In this document: piece after piece, positions 27,255 through 42,700 of the stretch | Layout of the letters: the number at the start of each line of letters is the position of its first letter | Numbering within the stretch: the first letter of the stretch is position 1 | NCBI RefSeq assembly: GCF_050948175.1 | Contig: NW_027490453.1 | Location: 124,001-188,000 of the forward strand | Reading direction: 5' to 3' | Length of the DNA: 64,000 nucleotides | From: Xylocopa sonorina | Taxonomy: Eukaryota; Arthropoda; Insecta; Hymenoptera; Apidae | Notes under the pieces: generated by a model | The model's input: only the letters and a program-made list of their open reading frames with translations | The model's database searches: none | What the model was told of the DNA's origin: nothing | Made by a program: the position numbers and the translations under genes

Positions 27255-30200
27255 AAGATGTAATATTCTTTGCGAAGTGTTATGTATTCTTCGCCTACAT
27301 TTCAAATGAATGTAAACGCGACACTTCCTTCATAGGAAATATCGTTTGTAGATGTCTACGTATCGTAGCAATAGAGTTCTAATGCTTCTTAAAACGCGAT
27401 ATTGCTTCTCATTTCTTGTTTCATGGTAAGATATAATATGACTTGCGAAGTGTTATGTAGTCCTCGTCTACACTTCAAATGAGTGTAAGTGCGACACTTC
27501 CTTGCTAGGAAACAGCGATTGCAGATGTCTACCTATCGTTGCAATAGAGTTCTAATGCTTCTTAAAACGCGATATCGCATCTCATTTCTATGTTTAATTG
27601 TAACATATAATATGATTGGCGAAGTGTTATGTATTCCTCGTCTACACTTCAAATGAATGTGAATGCGACACTTCCTTCCAAGGAAATAGCGTTTGCAGAT
27701 GTCTACGTATCGAAGCAATAGAGTTCAAATGCTTCTTAAAACGAGATATCGCATCTCATTTCCATGTTTCATGATAAGATGAAATATTCATTGCGAAATG
27801 TTATATATTCCTCGTCTACACTTCAAATGAATGTAAATGAGACACTTCCTTGCTAGGAAATAGCGTTTGCAGATGTCTACGTATCGTAGCAATAGAGTTC
27901 TAATGCTTCTTAATAAGCGATTTCGCATCTCATATCTATGTTTCATGGTAAGATATTATATGACTTGCGAAGTGTTGTGTAGTCCTCGTCTACACTTCAA
28001 ATGAATGTAAATGCGACACTTCCTAGCTAGGAAATGGCGTTTGCAGATGTCTACGTATCGAAGCGATAGAGTTCAAATGCTTCTTAAAACGAGATATTGC
28101 ATCTCATATCTATGTTTCATGGTAAGATATAATATTCATTGCGAAGTGTTATGTATTCCTCGTCAACGATTCAAATGGATGTAAATGCGACACTTCCTTG
28201 CTAGGATATAGCGTTTGCAGATGTCTACCTATCGTAGCAATAGATTTCTAATGCTTCTTAAACCGCGATATCGCATCTCATTTCCATGTTTAATGGTAAG
28301 ATATAATATGATTGGCGAAGTGTTATGTATTCCTCGTCTACACTTCAAATGAATGTGAATGCGACACTTCCTTGCAAGGAAATAGCGTTTGCAGATGTCT
28401 ACGTATCGAAGCAATAGAGTTCAAATGCTTCTCAAAACGAGATATCGCATCTCATTTCTATGTTTCATGATAAGATGTAATATTCATTGCGAAATGTTAT
28501 GTATTCCTCGTCTACACTTCAAGTCAATGTAAATGCGACACTTCCTTGCTAGGAAATAGCTTTTGCAGATGTCTACGTATCGTAGCAATAGAGTTCTAAT
28601 GCTTCCTAAAACGCGATTTCGCATCTCATTTCTATGTTTCATGGTAAGATATAATATGATTTGCGAAGTGTTATGTAGTCCTCGTCTACACTTCAAATAA
28701 ATGTAAATGCGACACATCCTTGCTAGGAAATAGCGTTTGCAGATGTCTACGTATCGTAGGGATGGAGTTCTAATGCTTCTTAAAACGTGATATCGCATCT
28801 CATTTCTATGTTTCATGATAAGATGTAATATTCATTGCGAAGTGTTATGTATTCCTCGTCTACACTTCAAATGAATGTAAATGCGACACTTCCTTTCTGG
28901 GAAATAGCGTTTGCAGATGTTTATGTGTCGTAGCAATAGAGTTCTAATGCTTCTTAGAACGCGATATCGTATCTCATTTCTATGTTGCATGATAGGATAT
29001 AATATTCATTGTAATGTGTTATGTATACTTCGTATTCTCTTCAGAAGAATGTAAATGCGACACTTCCTTGCAAGGAAATAGCGTTTGCAGATGTCTACAT
29101 ATCGTAGCAATAGAGATCTTATGCTTCTTAAAACGCGATATTGCATCTCATTTCTATGTTTCATGGTAAGATATAATACGACATGCGAAGTGTTATGTAG
29201 TCCTCGTCTACACTTCAAATGAATGTAAATGCGACACTTCCTTGCTAGGAAATAGCGTTTGCAGATGTCTACCTATCGTAGCAATAGAGTTCTAATGCTT
29301 CTTAAACCGCGATATCGCATCCCATTCCTATGTTCAATGCTAAGATATAATATGACTGGCGAAGTGTTATGTATTCCTCGTCTACACTTCAAATGAATAT
29401 AAATGCGACACTTCCATGCAAGGAAATAGCGTTTGCAGATGTCTACGTATCGAAGCGATAGAGTTCAAATGCTGCTTAAAACGTGATATCGCATCTCATT
29501 TCTATGTTTCTTGATAAGATGTAATATTCTTTGCGAAGTGTTATGTATTCTTCGCCTACATTTCAAATGAATGTAAACGCGACACTTCCTTCATAGGAAA
29601 TATCGTTTGTAGATGTCTACGTATCGTAGCAATAGAGTTCTAATGCTTCTTAAAACGCGATATTGCTTCTCATTTCTATGTTTCATGGTAAGATATAATA
29701 TGACTTGCGAAGTGTTATGTAGTCCTCGTCTACACTTCAAATGAATGTAATTGCGACACTTCCTTGCTAGGAAATAGCGATTGCAGATGTCTACCTATCG
29801 TTGCAATAGTGTTCTAATGCTTCTTAAAACGCGATATCGCATCTCATTTCTATGTTTAATTGTAACATATAATATGATTGGCGAAGTGTTATGTATTCCT
29901 CGTCTACACTTCAAATGAATGTGAATGCGACACTTCCTTACAAGGAAATAGCGTTTGCAGATGTCTACGTATCGAAGCAATAGAGTTCAAATGCTTCTTA
30001 AAACGAGATATCGCATCTCATTTCCATGTTTCATGATAAGATGAAATATTCATTGCGAAATGTTATATATTCCTCGTCCACACTTCAAATGAATGTAAAT
30101 GCGACACTTCCTTGCTAGGAAATAGCGTTTGCAGATGTCTACGTATCGTAGCAATAGAGTTCTAATGCTTCTTAATAAGCGATTTCGCATCTCATATCTA

Positions 30201-30259
30201 TGTTTCGTGGTAAGATATAATATGATTTGCGAAGTGTTATGTAGTCCTCGTCTACACTA
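27255..30259. repeat. 13-monomer offset duplication, about 2,262 bp
   Basis: About 27255-27997 matches about 29516-30259. Shared marks include TAATATTCTTTGCG (27261, 29522), TAATTGTAACATATAAT (near 27596 and 29858) and TTCTTAATAAGCGATTTCG. The first copy lacks one base (CATTTCTTGTTTC near 27413), so the offset changes from 2,261 to 2,262 bp across it. That deletion arose after the duplication or was lost from the second copy. Confidence 0.8.
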
Positions 30260-33200
30260 CAAATAAATGTAAATGCGACACATCCTTGCTAGGAAATAGC
30301 GTTTGCAGATGTCCACGTATCGTAGGGATGGAGTTCTAATGCTTCTTAAAACGTGATATCGCATCTCATTTCTATGTTTCATGGTAAGATATAATATGAC
30401 TTGCGAAGTGTTATGTAGTCCTCGTCTACACTTCAAATGAATGTAAATGCGACACTTCCTTGCTAGGAAATAGCGTTTGCAGATGTCTACGTATCGTAGG
30501 GATGGAGTTCTAATGCTTCTTAGAACGTGATATCGCATCTCATTTCTATGTTTCACGATAAGATATAATATTAATTGCGAATTGTTATGCATTCCTCGTC
30601 TACGATTCAAATGAATGTAAATGCGACACTTCCTTGCAAGGAAATAGCGTTTGCAGATGTCTACGTATCGAAGCCGTAGAGTTCAAATGCTTCTTAAAAC
30701 GAGATATTGCATCTCGTATCTATGTTTCATGATAAGATATAATATTCATTGCGATGTGTTATGCATTCCTCGTCTACACTTCAAATGAATGTGAATGCGA
30801 CACATCCTCGCTAGGAAATGGCGATTGCAGATGTCTACGTATCGTAGCAATAGATTTCTAATGCTTCTTAAAGCGCGATATCGCATCTCATTTCTATATT
30901 TCATGGTAAGATGTAATATTCATTGCGAAGTGTTATGCATTCCTCGTCTACGATTCAAATGAATGTAACTGCGACACTTCCTTGCAAGGAAATAGCGTTT
31001 GCAAATGTCTACCTGTCGTAGCAATAGCGTTCTAATGCTTCTTAGAACGCGATATCGCATCTCATTTCTATGTTTCATGGTAAGATATAACATGATTTGC
31101 GAAGTGTTATGTATTCCTCGTCTACACTTCAAATGAATGTGAATGCGATATTTCCTCGCTAGGAAATAGCGTTTGCAGATGTCTACGTATCGTAGCAATA
31201 GCTTTCTAGTGCTTCTTAAAACGCGATATCGCATCCCATTTCTATGTTTCATGGTAAGATATAATATGATTTGCGAAGGGTTATGTATTCCTCGTCTACA
31301 CTTCAAATGAATGTAAATGCGACACTTCCTTGCTAGGAAATAGCGTCTGCAGATGTCTAGGTATCGTAGCAATAGAGTTCTAATGCTTCTTAAAACGAGA
31401 TATTGCATCTCATATCTATGTTTCATGATAAGATATAATATTCATTGCGAAGTGTTATGCATTCCTCGTCTACTATTCAAATGAATGTAAATGCGACACT
31501 TCCTTGCAAGGAAATAGCGTTTGCAGATGTCTACGTATCGTAGCAACAGAGTTCTAATGCTACTTAAAACGCGATATCGCATCGCATTTCTATGTTTCAT
31601 GGTAAGATGTAATATGATTTGCGAAGTGTTATGTATTCCTCCTCTACACTTCAAACGAATGTAAATGCGGCACTTCCTTGCAAGGAAATAGCGTTTGCAG
31701 ATGTCTACGTATCGTAGCAATAGAGTTCATATGATCCTTACAACGAGATATCGCATCTCATTTCTATGTTTCATGGTAAGATATTATATGATTTGCGAAG
31801 TGTCATGTATTCCTCGTCTACACTTCAAATGAATATAAATGCGACACTTCCATGCAAGGAAATAGCGTTTGCAGATGTCTACGTATCGAAGCGATAGAGT
31901 TCAAATGCTTCTTAAAACGAGATATCGCATCTCAATTCTATGTTTCATGATTAGATGTAATATTCATAGCGAGATGTTATATATTCCTCGTCTACACTTC
32001 AAATGAATGTAAATGCGACACTTCCTTGCTAGGAAATAGCGTTTGCAGATGTCTACCTATCGTTGCAATAGAGTTCTAATGCTTCTTAAACCGCGATATC
32101 GCATCACATTTCTATGTTCAATGGTAAGATATAATATGACTGGCGAAGTGTTATGTGTTCCTCGTCTACACTTCAAATGAATATAAATGCGACACTTCCA
32201 TGCAAGGAAATAGCTTTTGCAGATGTCTACGTATCGAAGCGATAGAGTTCAAATGCTTCTTAAAACGAGATATCGCATCTCATTTCTATGTTTCATGATA
32301 AGATGTAATATTCATTGCGAAATGTTATATATTCCTCGTCTACACTTCAAATGAATGTAAATGCGACACTTCCTTGCTAGGGAATAGCGTTTGTGGACGT
32401 CTACGTATCGTAGCAATAGAGTTCTATTGCTTCTTAAAACGCGATATTGCATCTCATTTCTATGCTTCATGGTAAGATATAATATGACATGCGAAGTGTT
32501 ATGTAGTCCCCGTCTACACTTCAAATGAATGTAAATGCGACACTTTCTTGCTAGGAATTAGCGTTTGCAGATGTCTACGTATCGAAGCGATAGAGTTCAA
32601 ATGCTTCTTAAAACGCGATATTGCATCTCATATCTATGTTTCATGATAAGATGTAATATTCATTGCGAAATGTTATGTAGTCCTCGTCTACACTACAAAT
32701 AAATGTAAATGCGACACATCCTTGCTAGGAAATAGCGTTTGCAGATGTCTACGTATCGTAGCAATAGCTTTCTAGTGCTTCTTAGAACGCGATATCGCAT
32801 CCCATTTCTATGTTTCATGGTAAGATATAATATGATTTGCGAAGTGTTATGTATTCCTCGTCTACACTTCAAATGAATGTAAATGCGACACTTCCTTGCT
32901 AGGAAATAGCGTCTGCAGATGTCTAGGTATCGTAGCAATAGAGTTCTATTGCTTCTTAAAACGAGATATTGCATCTCATATATATGTTTCATGGTAAGAT
33001 ATAATATTCATTGCGAAGTGTTATGTATTCCTCGTCAACGATTCAAATGGATGTAAATGCGACACTTCCTTGCAAGGAAATAGCGTTTGCAGATGTCTAC
33101 GTATCGTAGCAATAGAGTTCTTATGATTCTTAAAACGCGATATCGCATCTCATTTCTCTGTTTCATGGTAAGATATTATATGATTTGCGAAGTGTCATGC

Positions 33201-36200
33201 ATTCCCCGTCTACGATTCAAATGAACGTAAATGCGACACTTCCTTGCAAGGAAATAGCGTTTGCAGATGTCTACGTATCATAGCAACAGAGTTCTAATGC
33301 TACTTAAAACGCGATATCGCATCGCATTTCTATGTTTCATGGTAAGATGTAATATGATTTGCGAAGTGTTATGTATTCCTCCTCTACACTTCAAACGAAT
33401 GTAAATGCGACACTTCCTTGCAAGGAAATAGCGTTTGCAGATGTCTACGTATCGTAGCAATAGAGTTCTTATGATTCTCAAAACGCGATATCGCATCTCA
33501 TTTCTATGTTTTATGGTAACATATTATATGATTTGCGAAGTGTCATGTATTCCTCGTCTACACTTCAAATGAATGTAAATGCGACACTTCTTTGCAAGGA
33601 AATAGCGTTTGCAGATGTCTACGTATCGTTGCAATAGAGTTCTTATTATTCTTAAAACGCGATATGGCATCTCATTTCTATGTTTCATGGTAAGATATAA
33701 TATGATTTGCGGAGTGTTATGTATTCCTCGTCTACACTTCAAATGAATGTAAATGCGACACTTCCTTGAAAGGAAATAGCGTTTGCAGATGTCCACGTAT
33801 CGTAGCAATAGTGTTCTTATGATTCTTAAAACGCGATATCGCATCTCATTACTATGTTTCATGGTAAGATATAATATCATTTGCGAAATGTTATGTATTC
33901 CTCGTCTACACTTCAAATGAATGTAAATGCGGCACTTCCTTGCAAGGAAATAGCGTTTGCAAATGTCTACCTATCGTAGCAGTAGTGTTCTAATGCTTCT
34001 CAGAACGCGATGTCGCATCTCATTTCTATGTTTCATGGTAAGATATAATATGATTTGCGAAGTGTTATGTATTCCTCGTCTACACTTCAAATGAATGTAA
34101 ATGCGACACTTCCTTGCAAGGAAATAGCGTTTGCAAGTGTCTACCTATCGTAGCAGTAGTGTTCTAATGCGTCTTAGAACGCGATGTCGCATCTCATTTC
34201 TATGTTTCATGGTAAGATATAATATGGTTTGCGAAGTGTTATGTATTCCTCGTCTACACTTCAAATGAATGTAAATGCGACACTTCCTCGCTAGGAAATA
34301 GCGTTTGCAGATGTCTACGTATCGTAGCAGTAGTGTTCTAATGCTTCTTAAAACGCGATATCGCAACTCATTTCTATGTTTCATGATAAGATATAATATG
34401 ATTTGCGAAGTGTTATGTATTCCTCGTCTACATATCAAATGAATGTAAATGCGACACTTCCTTGCAAGGAAATAGCGTTTGCAGATGTCTACGTGTCGTA
34501 GCAATAGAGTTCTTATGATTCTTAAAACGCTATATCGCATCTCATTTCTATGTCTCATGGTAAGATATAATATGATTTGCGAAGTGTTATGTATTCCTCG
34601 TCTACACTTCAAATGAATGTAAATGCGACACTTCTTTGCAAGGAAATAGCGTTTGCAGATGTCTACGTATCGTAGCAATAGAGTTCAAATGCTTCTTAAA
34701 ACGAGATATTGCATCTCATATCTATGTTTCATGATAAGATATAATATTCATTGCGAAGTGTTATGCATTCCTCGTCTACGATTCAAATGAATGTAAATGC
34801 GACACTTCCTTGCAAGGAAATTGCGTTTGCAGATGTCTACGTATCGTAGCAATAGAGTTCTAATGCTACTTAAAACGCGATATCGCATCTCATTTCTATG
34901 TTTCAGGGTAAGATATAATATGATTTGCGAAGTGTTATGTATCCGTCGTCTACACTTCAAATGAATGTAAATACGACACTTTCTTGCCAGGAAATAGCGT
35001 TTGCAGATGTCTACGTATCGTAGCAATGGATTTCTGATGCTTCTTAAAACGCGATATCGCATCTCATTTCTATATTTCATGGTAAGATATAATATGATTT
35101 GCGAAGTGTTATGTATTCCTCGTCTACACTTCAAATGAATGTAAATGCGACACTTCTTTGCAAGGAAATAGCGTTTGCAGATGTCTACGTATCGTTGCAA
35201 TAGAGTTCTTATGATTCTTAAAACGCTATATCGCATCACATTTCTATGTTTCATGGTAAGATATAATATGATTTGCGGAGTGTTATGTATTCCTCGTCTA
35301 CACTTCAAATGAATGTAAATGCGACACTTCCTTGAAAGGAAATAGCGTTTGCAGATGTCCACGTATCGTAGCAATAGTGTTCTTATGATTCTTAAAACGC
35401 GATATCGCATCTCATTACTATGTTTCATGGTAAGATATAATATGATTTGCGAAATGTTATGTATTCCTCGTCTACACTTCAAATGAATGTAAATGCGACA
35501 CTTCTTTGCAAGGAAATAGCGTTTGCAGATGTCTACGTATCGTAGCAATAGAGTTCTTATGATTCTTAAAACGCGATATCGCATCTCATTTCTATGTTTC
35601 ATGGTAAGATGTAATATGACTTGCGGAGTGTTATGTATTCCTCGTCTACACTACAAATGAATGTAAATGCGGCACTTCCTTGCAAGGAAATAGCGTTTGC
35701 AAACGTCTACCTATCGTAGCAGTAGTGTTCTAATGCTTCTTAGTACGCGATGTCGCATCTCATTTCTATGTTTCATGGTAAGATATAATATGATTTGCGA
35801 AGTGTTATGTATTCCTCGTCTACACTTCAAATGAATGTAAATGCGACACTTCCTAGCAAGGAAATAGCGTTTGCAAATGTCTACCTATCGTAGCAGTAGT
35901 GTTCTAATGCTTCTTAGAACGCGATGTCGCATCTCATTTCTATGTTTCATGGTAAGATATAATATGGTTTGCGAAGTGTTATGTATTCCTCGTCTACACT
36001 TCAAATGAATGTAAATGCGACACTTCTTTGCAAGGAAATAGCGTTTGCAGATGTCTACGTATCGTAGCAATGGAGTTCTAATGCTTCTTAAAACGCGATA
36101 TCGCATCTCATTTCTATGTTTCATGGTAAGATATAATATGATTTGCGAAGTGTTATGTATTCCTCGTCTACACATCAAATGAATGTAAATGCGACACTTC

Positions 36201-39200
36201 CTTGCAAGGAAATAGCGTTTGCAGATGTCTACGTATCGTAGCAATAGAGTTCTTATGATTCTTAAAACGCGATATCGCATCTCATTTCTATGTTTCATGG
36301 TAAGATATAATATAATTTGCGAAGTGTTATGTATTCCTCGTCTACACTTCAAATGGATGTAAATGCGACACTTCTTAGCAAGGAAATAGCGTTTGCAAAT
36401 GTCTACGTATCGTAGCAATAGAGTTCAAATGCTTCTTAAAACGAGATATTGCATCTCATATCTATGTTTCATGATAAGATATAATATTCATTGCGAAGTG
36501 TTATGCATTCCTCGTCTACGATTCAAATGAATGTAAATGCGACACTTCCTTGCAAGGAAATAGCGTTTGCAGATGTCTACGTATCGTAGCAATAGAGTTC
36601 TTATGATTCTTAAAACGCTATATCGCATCACATTTCTATGTTTCATGGTAAGATATAATATTCATTGCGAAGTGTTATGTATTCCTCGTCTACACTTCAA
36701 ATGAATGTGGATGCGACACTTCCTCGCCAGGAAATAGCGTTTGCAGATGTCTACGTATCGTAACAATAGAGTTCTTATGATTCTTAAAATGCGATATCGC
36801 ATCTCATTTCTATGTTTCATGGTAAGATATAATATGATTTGCGGAGTGTTATGTACTCCTCGTCTACACTTCAAATGAATGTAAATGCAGCACTTCCTTG
36901 CAAGGAAATAGCGTTTGCAGATGTCTACGTATCGTAGCAATAGAGTTCTTATGATTCTTAAAACGCGATATCGCATCTCATTTCTATGTTTCATGGTAAG
37001 ATATTATATGATTTGCGAAGTGTCATGTATTCCTCGTCTACACTTCAAATGAATGTAAATGCGACACTTCTTTGCAAGGAAATAGCGTTTGCAAATGTCT
37101 ACCTATCGTAGCAGTAGTGTTCTAATGCTTCTTAGAACGCGATGTCGCATCTCATTTCTATGTTTCATGGTAAGATATAATATGGTTTGCGAAGTGTTAT
37201 GTATTCCTCGTCTACACTTCAAATGAATGTAAATGCGACACTTCTTTGCAAGGAAATAGCGTTTGCAGATGTCTACGTATCGTAGCAATGGAGTTCTTAT
37301 GATTCTTAAAACGCGATATTGCATCTCATTTCTATGTTTAATGGTAAGATATAATATGATTTGCGGAGTGTTATGTATTCCCCGTCTACACTTCAAATGA
37401 ATGTAAATGCGACACTTCCTTGCAAGGAAATAGCGTTTGCATATGTCTACGTATCGTAGCAATAGAGTTCTTATGATTCTTAAAACGCGATATCGCATCT
37501 CATTTCTATGTTACATGGTAAGATATAATATGATTTGCGAAGTGTTATGTATTCCTCGTCTACACTTCAAATGGATGTAAATGCGACACTTCTTAGCAAG
37601 GAAATAGCGTTTGCAGATGTCTACGTATCGTAGCAATAGAGTTCAAATGCTTCTTAAAACGAGATATTGCATCTCATATCTATGTTTCATGATAAGATAT
37701 AATATTCATTGCGAAGTGTTATGCATTCCTCGTCTACGATTCAAATGAATGTAAATGCGGCACTTCCTTGCAAGGAAATAGCGTTTGCAGATGTCTACGT
37801 ATCGTAGCAATAGAGTTCTAATGCTTCTTAAAACGCGATATCGCGTCTCATTTCTATGTTTCATGGTAAGATATAATATGATTTGCGAAGTGTTATGTAT
37901 TCCTCGTCTACACTTCAAAGGAATGTGAACGCGACACTTCCTCGCTAGGATATAGCGTTTGCAGATGTCTACGTATCGTAGCAATGGATTTCTGATGCTT
38001 CTTAAAACGCGATATCGCATCTCAGTTCTATGTTTCATGGTAAGATATAATATGATTTGCGACGTGTTATGTATTCCTCGTCTACACTTCAAATGAATGT
38101 AAATGCGACACTGCCTTGAAAGGAAATAGCGTTTGCAGATGTCCACGTATCGTAGCAATAGAGTTCTTATGATTCTTAAAACGCGATATCGCATCTCATT
38201 TCTATGTTTCATGGTAAGATATAATATGATTTGCGAAATGTTATGTATTCCTCGTCTACACTTCAAATGAATGTAAATGCGACACTTCGTTGCAAGGAAA
38301 TAGCGTTTGCAGATGTTTACGTATCGTAGCAATAGAGTTCTTATGATTCTTAAAATGCGATATCGCATCTCATTTCTATGTTTCATGGTAAGATATAATA
38401 TGATTTGCGGAGTGTTATGTATTCCTCTTCTACACTTCAAATAAATGTAAATGCAGCACTTCTTAGCAAGGAAATAGCGTTTGCAGATGTCTACGTATCG
38501 TAGCAATGGATTTCTGATGCTTCTTAAAACGCGATATCGCATCTCAGTTCTATGTTTCATGGTAAGATATAATATGATTTGCGACGTGTTATGTATTCCT
38601 CGTATACACTTCAAATGAATGTAAATGCGACACTTCTTTGGAAGGAAATAGCGTTTGCAGATGTCTACGTATCGTAGCAATAGAGTTCAAATGATTCTTA
38701 AAACGAGATATTGCATCTCATATCTATGTTTCATGATAAGATATAATATTCATTGCGAAGTGTTATGCATTCCTCGTCTACGATTCAAATTAATGTAAAT
38801 GCGACACTTCCTTGCAAGGAAATAGCGTTTGTAGATGTCTACGTATCGTAGCAATAGTGTTCTAATGCTTCTTAAAACGCGATATCGCATCTCATTTCTA
38901 TGTTTCATGGTAAGATATAATATGATTTGCGAAGTGTTATGTATTCCTCGTCTACACTTCAAATGAATGTGAATGCGACACTTCCTCGCTAGGAAAAAGC
39001 GTTTGCAGATGTCTACGTATCGTAGCAATGGATTTCTGATGCTTCTTAAAACGCGATATCGCATCTCAGTTCTATGTTTCATGGTAAGATATAATATGGT
39101 TTGCGAAGTGTTATGTATTCCTCGTCTACACTTCAAATGAATGTAAATGCGACACTTCCTCGCTAGGAAATAGCGTTTGCAGATGTCTACGTATCGTAGC

Positions 39201-39700
39201 AGTAGAGTTCTAATGCTTCTTAAAACGCGATATCGCAACTCATTTCTATGTTCCATGATAAGATATAATATGATTTGCGAAGTGTTATATATTCCTCGTC
39301 TACACATCAAATGAATGTAAATGCGACACTTCCTTGCAAGGAAATAGCGTTTGCAGATGTCTACGTATCGTAGCAATAGAGTTCTTATGATTCTTAAAAC
39401 GCGATATCGGATCTCATTTCTATGTTTCATGGTAAGATATAATATGATTTGCGAAGTGTTATGTATTCCTCGTCTACACTTCAAATGAATGTGAATGCGA
39501 CACTTCTTCGCTAGGAAATAGCGTTTGCAGATGTCTACGTATCGCAGCAATAGAGTTCTAATGCTTCTTAAAACGCGATATCGCATTTCATTTCTATGTT
39601 TCATGGTAAGATATCATATGATTTGCTATGTGTTATGTATTCCTCGCCTACACTTCAAATGAATGTAAATGCGACACTTCTTTGCTAGGAAATAGCGTTT
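30260..39700. repeat. Mixed satellite block with 9- and 10-monomer offsets
   Basis: About 54 monomers in unbroken register. Duplicated pieces include the TAGCAACAGAG unit (31541 and 33281, offset 1,740 bp), the TATCGTTGCAATAGAG unit (near 33625 and 35191, offset 1,566 bp) and the region starting near 34145 and 35885 (1,740 bp). B-type monomers with TTCATTGCG recur about every 1-2 kb between A-type monomers. Confidence 0.7.
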
Positions 39701-42700
39701 GCAAATGTCTACCTATCGTAGCAATATTGTTCTAATGCTTCTTAAAACGCGATATCGCATCTCATTTCTATGTTTCATGGTAAGATATAATATGATTTGC
39801 GAAGTATCATGTATTCCTCGTCTACACTTCAAATGAATGCAAATACGACACTTCCTTGCAAGGAAATAGCGTCTGCAAATGTCTACCTATCGTAGCAGTA
39901 GTGTTCTAATGCTTCTTAGAACGCGATATCGCATCTCATTTCTATGTTTCATGATAAGATGTAATATTCATAGCGAAATGTTATGTAGTCCTCGTCTACA
40001 CCTCAAATGAATGTAAATGCGATACTTCCTTGCTAGGAAATAGCGTTTGCAGATGTCTACCTATCGTTGCAATAGAGTTCTAATGCTTCTTAAAACGCGA
40101 TATCGCATCTCATTTCTATGTTTCATGATAAGATGTAATATTCATAGCGAAATGTTATGTATTCCTCGTCTACACTTCAAATGAATGTAAATGCGACACT
40201 TCCTTGCAAGGAAATAGCGTTTGCAGATGTCTACCTATCGAAGCAATAGAGTTCAAATGCTTCTTAAAACGAGATATCGCATCTCATTTCTATGTTTCAT
40301 GATAAGATGTAATATTCATTGCGAAGTGTTATGTATTCCTCGTCTACACTTCAAATGAATGTAAAAGCGACACTTCCTTGCAAGGAAATAGCGTTTGGAG
40401 ATGTCTACGTATCGTAGCAATAGCTTTCTAGTGCTTCTTAAAACGCGATATCGCATCTCATTTCTATGTTTCATGGTAAGATATAATATGATTTGCGGAG
40501 TGTTATGTATTCCTCGTCTACACTTCAAATGAATGTAAATGCGACACTTCCTTGCAAGGAAATAGCGTTTGCAGATGTCTACGTATCGTAGGGATAGAGT
40601 TCTAATGCTTCTTAAAACGTGTTATCGTATCTCATTTCTATGTTTCACGATAAGGTTTAATATTCAATGCGAAGTGTTATGTAAACCTCGCGTTCACTTC
40701 AAAAGTATGTAAATGCGACACTTTCTTGCAAGAAAATGGCATTTGCAGTTGTCTACGTATCGAAGCAATAGAGGTCAAATGCATCTTAATACGAGATTTC
40801 GTATCTCATATCTATGTTTCATGACAAGATATAATATTCATTGCGATGTGATATGCATTCCTCGTCTACGATTCAAATGAATGTAAATGCGACACTTCCT
40901 TTCAAGGAAATAGCGTTTGCAGATGTCTACGAATCGTAGCAATAGAGTACTAATGCTTCTTAAAACGCGATATCGCATCTCATTTCTATGTTTCATGGTA
41001 AGATATAATATGATTTGCGAAGTGTTATGTAGTCCGCGTCTACACTTCAAATGAATGTAAATGCGACACATCCTTGCTAGGAAATAGCGTTTGCAGATGT
41101 CTACGTATCGTAGGGACGGAGTTCTAATGCTTCTTAAATCGTTATATCGCATCTCATTTCTATGTTTCATGATAAGATGTAATATTCATTGCGAAGTGAT
41201 ATGTATTCCCCGTCTATACTTCAAATGAATGTAAATGCGACACTTCCTTGCAAGGAAATAGCGTTTGCAGATGTCTACCTATCGTAGCAATAGAGTTCTA
41301 ATGCTTCTTAAAACGCGATATCGCATCTCATTCCTATGTTTCATGGTAAGACATAATATGATTTGCGAAGTGTCATGTATTCCTCGTCTACACTTCAAAC
41401 GAATGTAAATGCGACACTTCCTTGCTAGGAAATAGCGTCTGCAGATGTCTAGGTATCGAAGCAATAGGGGTCAAATTCATCTTAATACGAGATATCGCAT
41501 CTCATATCTATGTTTCATGGTAAGATATAATATGATTTGCGAAGTGTTATGTATTCCTCGTCTACACTTCAAGTGAATGTAAATGCGACACTTCCTTGCT
41601 AGGAAATAGCGTTTGCAGATGTCTACCTATCGTAGCAATAGAGTTCTAATGCTTCTTAAACCGCGATATCGCATCTCATTTCTATGTTCAATGGTAAGAT
41701 ATAATATGACTGGCGAAGTGTTATGTATTCCTCGCCTACACTTCAAATGAATGTAAAAGCGACACTTCCTTGGAAGGACATAGCGTTTGCACATGTCTAC
41801 GTATCGTAGCAATAGAGTTCTTATGCCTCTTAAAACGCGCTATTGCACCTCATTTCTATGTTTCATGGTAAGATATAATATGACATGCGAAGTGTTATGT
41901 AGTCCTCGTCTACACTTCAAATGAATGTAAATGCGACACTTTCTTGCTAGGAAATAGCGTTTGCAGATGTCTACCTATCGTAGCAATAGAGTTCTAATGC
42001 TTCTTAAACTGCGATATCGCATCTCATTTCTATGTTCAATGGTAAGATATAATATGACTGGCGAAGTGTTATGTATTCCCCGTCTACACTTCAAATAAAT
42101 ATAAATGCGACACTACCATGCAAGGAAATAGCATTTGCAGATGTCTACGTATCGAAGCGATAGAGTTCAAATGCTTCATAAAACGAGATATTGCATCTCA
42201 TATCTATGTTTCATGGTAAGATATAATATTCATTGCGAAGTGTTATGTATTCCTCGTCAACGATTCAAATGGATGTAAATACGACACTTCCTTGCTAGGA
42301 AATAGCGTTTGCAGATGTCTACGTATCGTGGGGATGGAGTACTAATGCTTCTTAGAACGTGATATCGCATCTCATTTCTATGTTTCATGGTAAGATATAA
42401 TATGACTTGCGAAGTGTTATGTAGTCCTCGTCTACACTTCAAATGAATGTAAAGGCGACACTTCCTTGCTAGGAAATAGCGTTTGCAGATGTCTACCTGT
42501 CGTAGCAATAGAGTTCTAATGCTTCTTAATCCGCGATATCGCATCTCATTTCCATGTTCAATGGTAAGATATAATATGACTGGCGAAGTGTTATGTATTC
42601 CTCGTCTACACTTCAAATGAATGTAAATGCGACACTTCCTTGCTAGGAAATAGCGTTTGCAGATGTCTACGTATCGTAGGGATTGAGTTCTAATGCTTCT

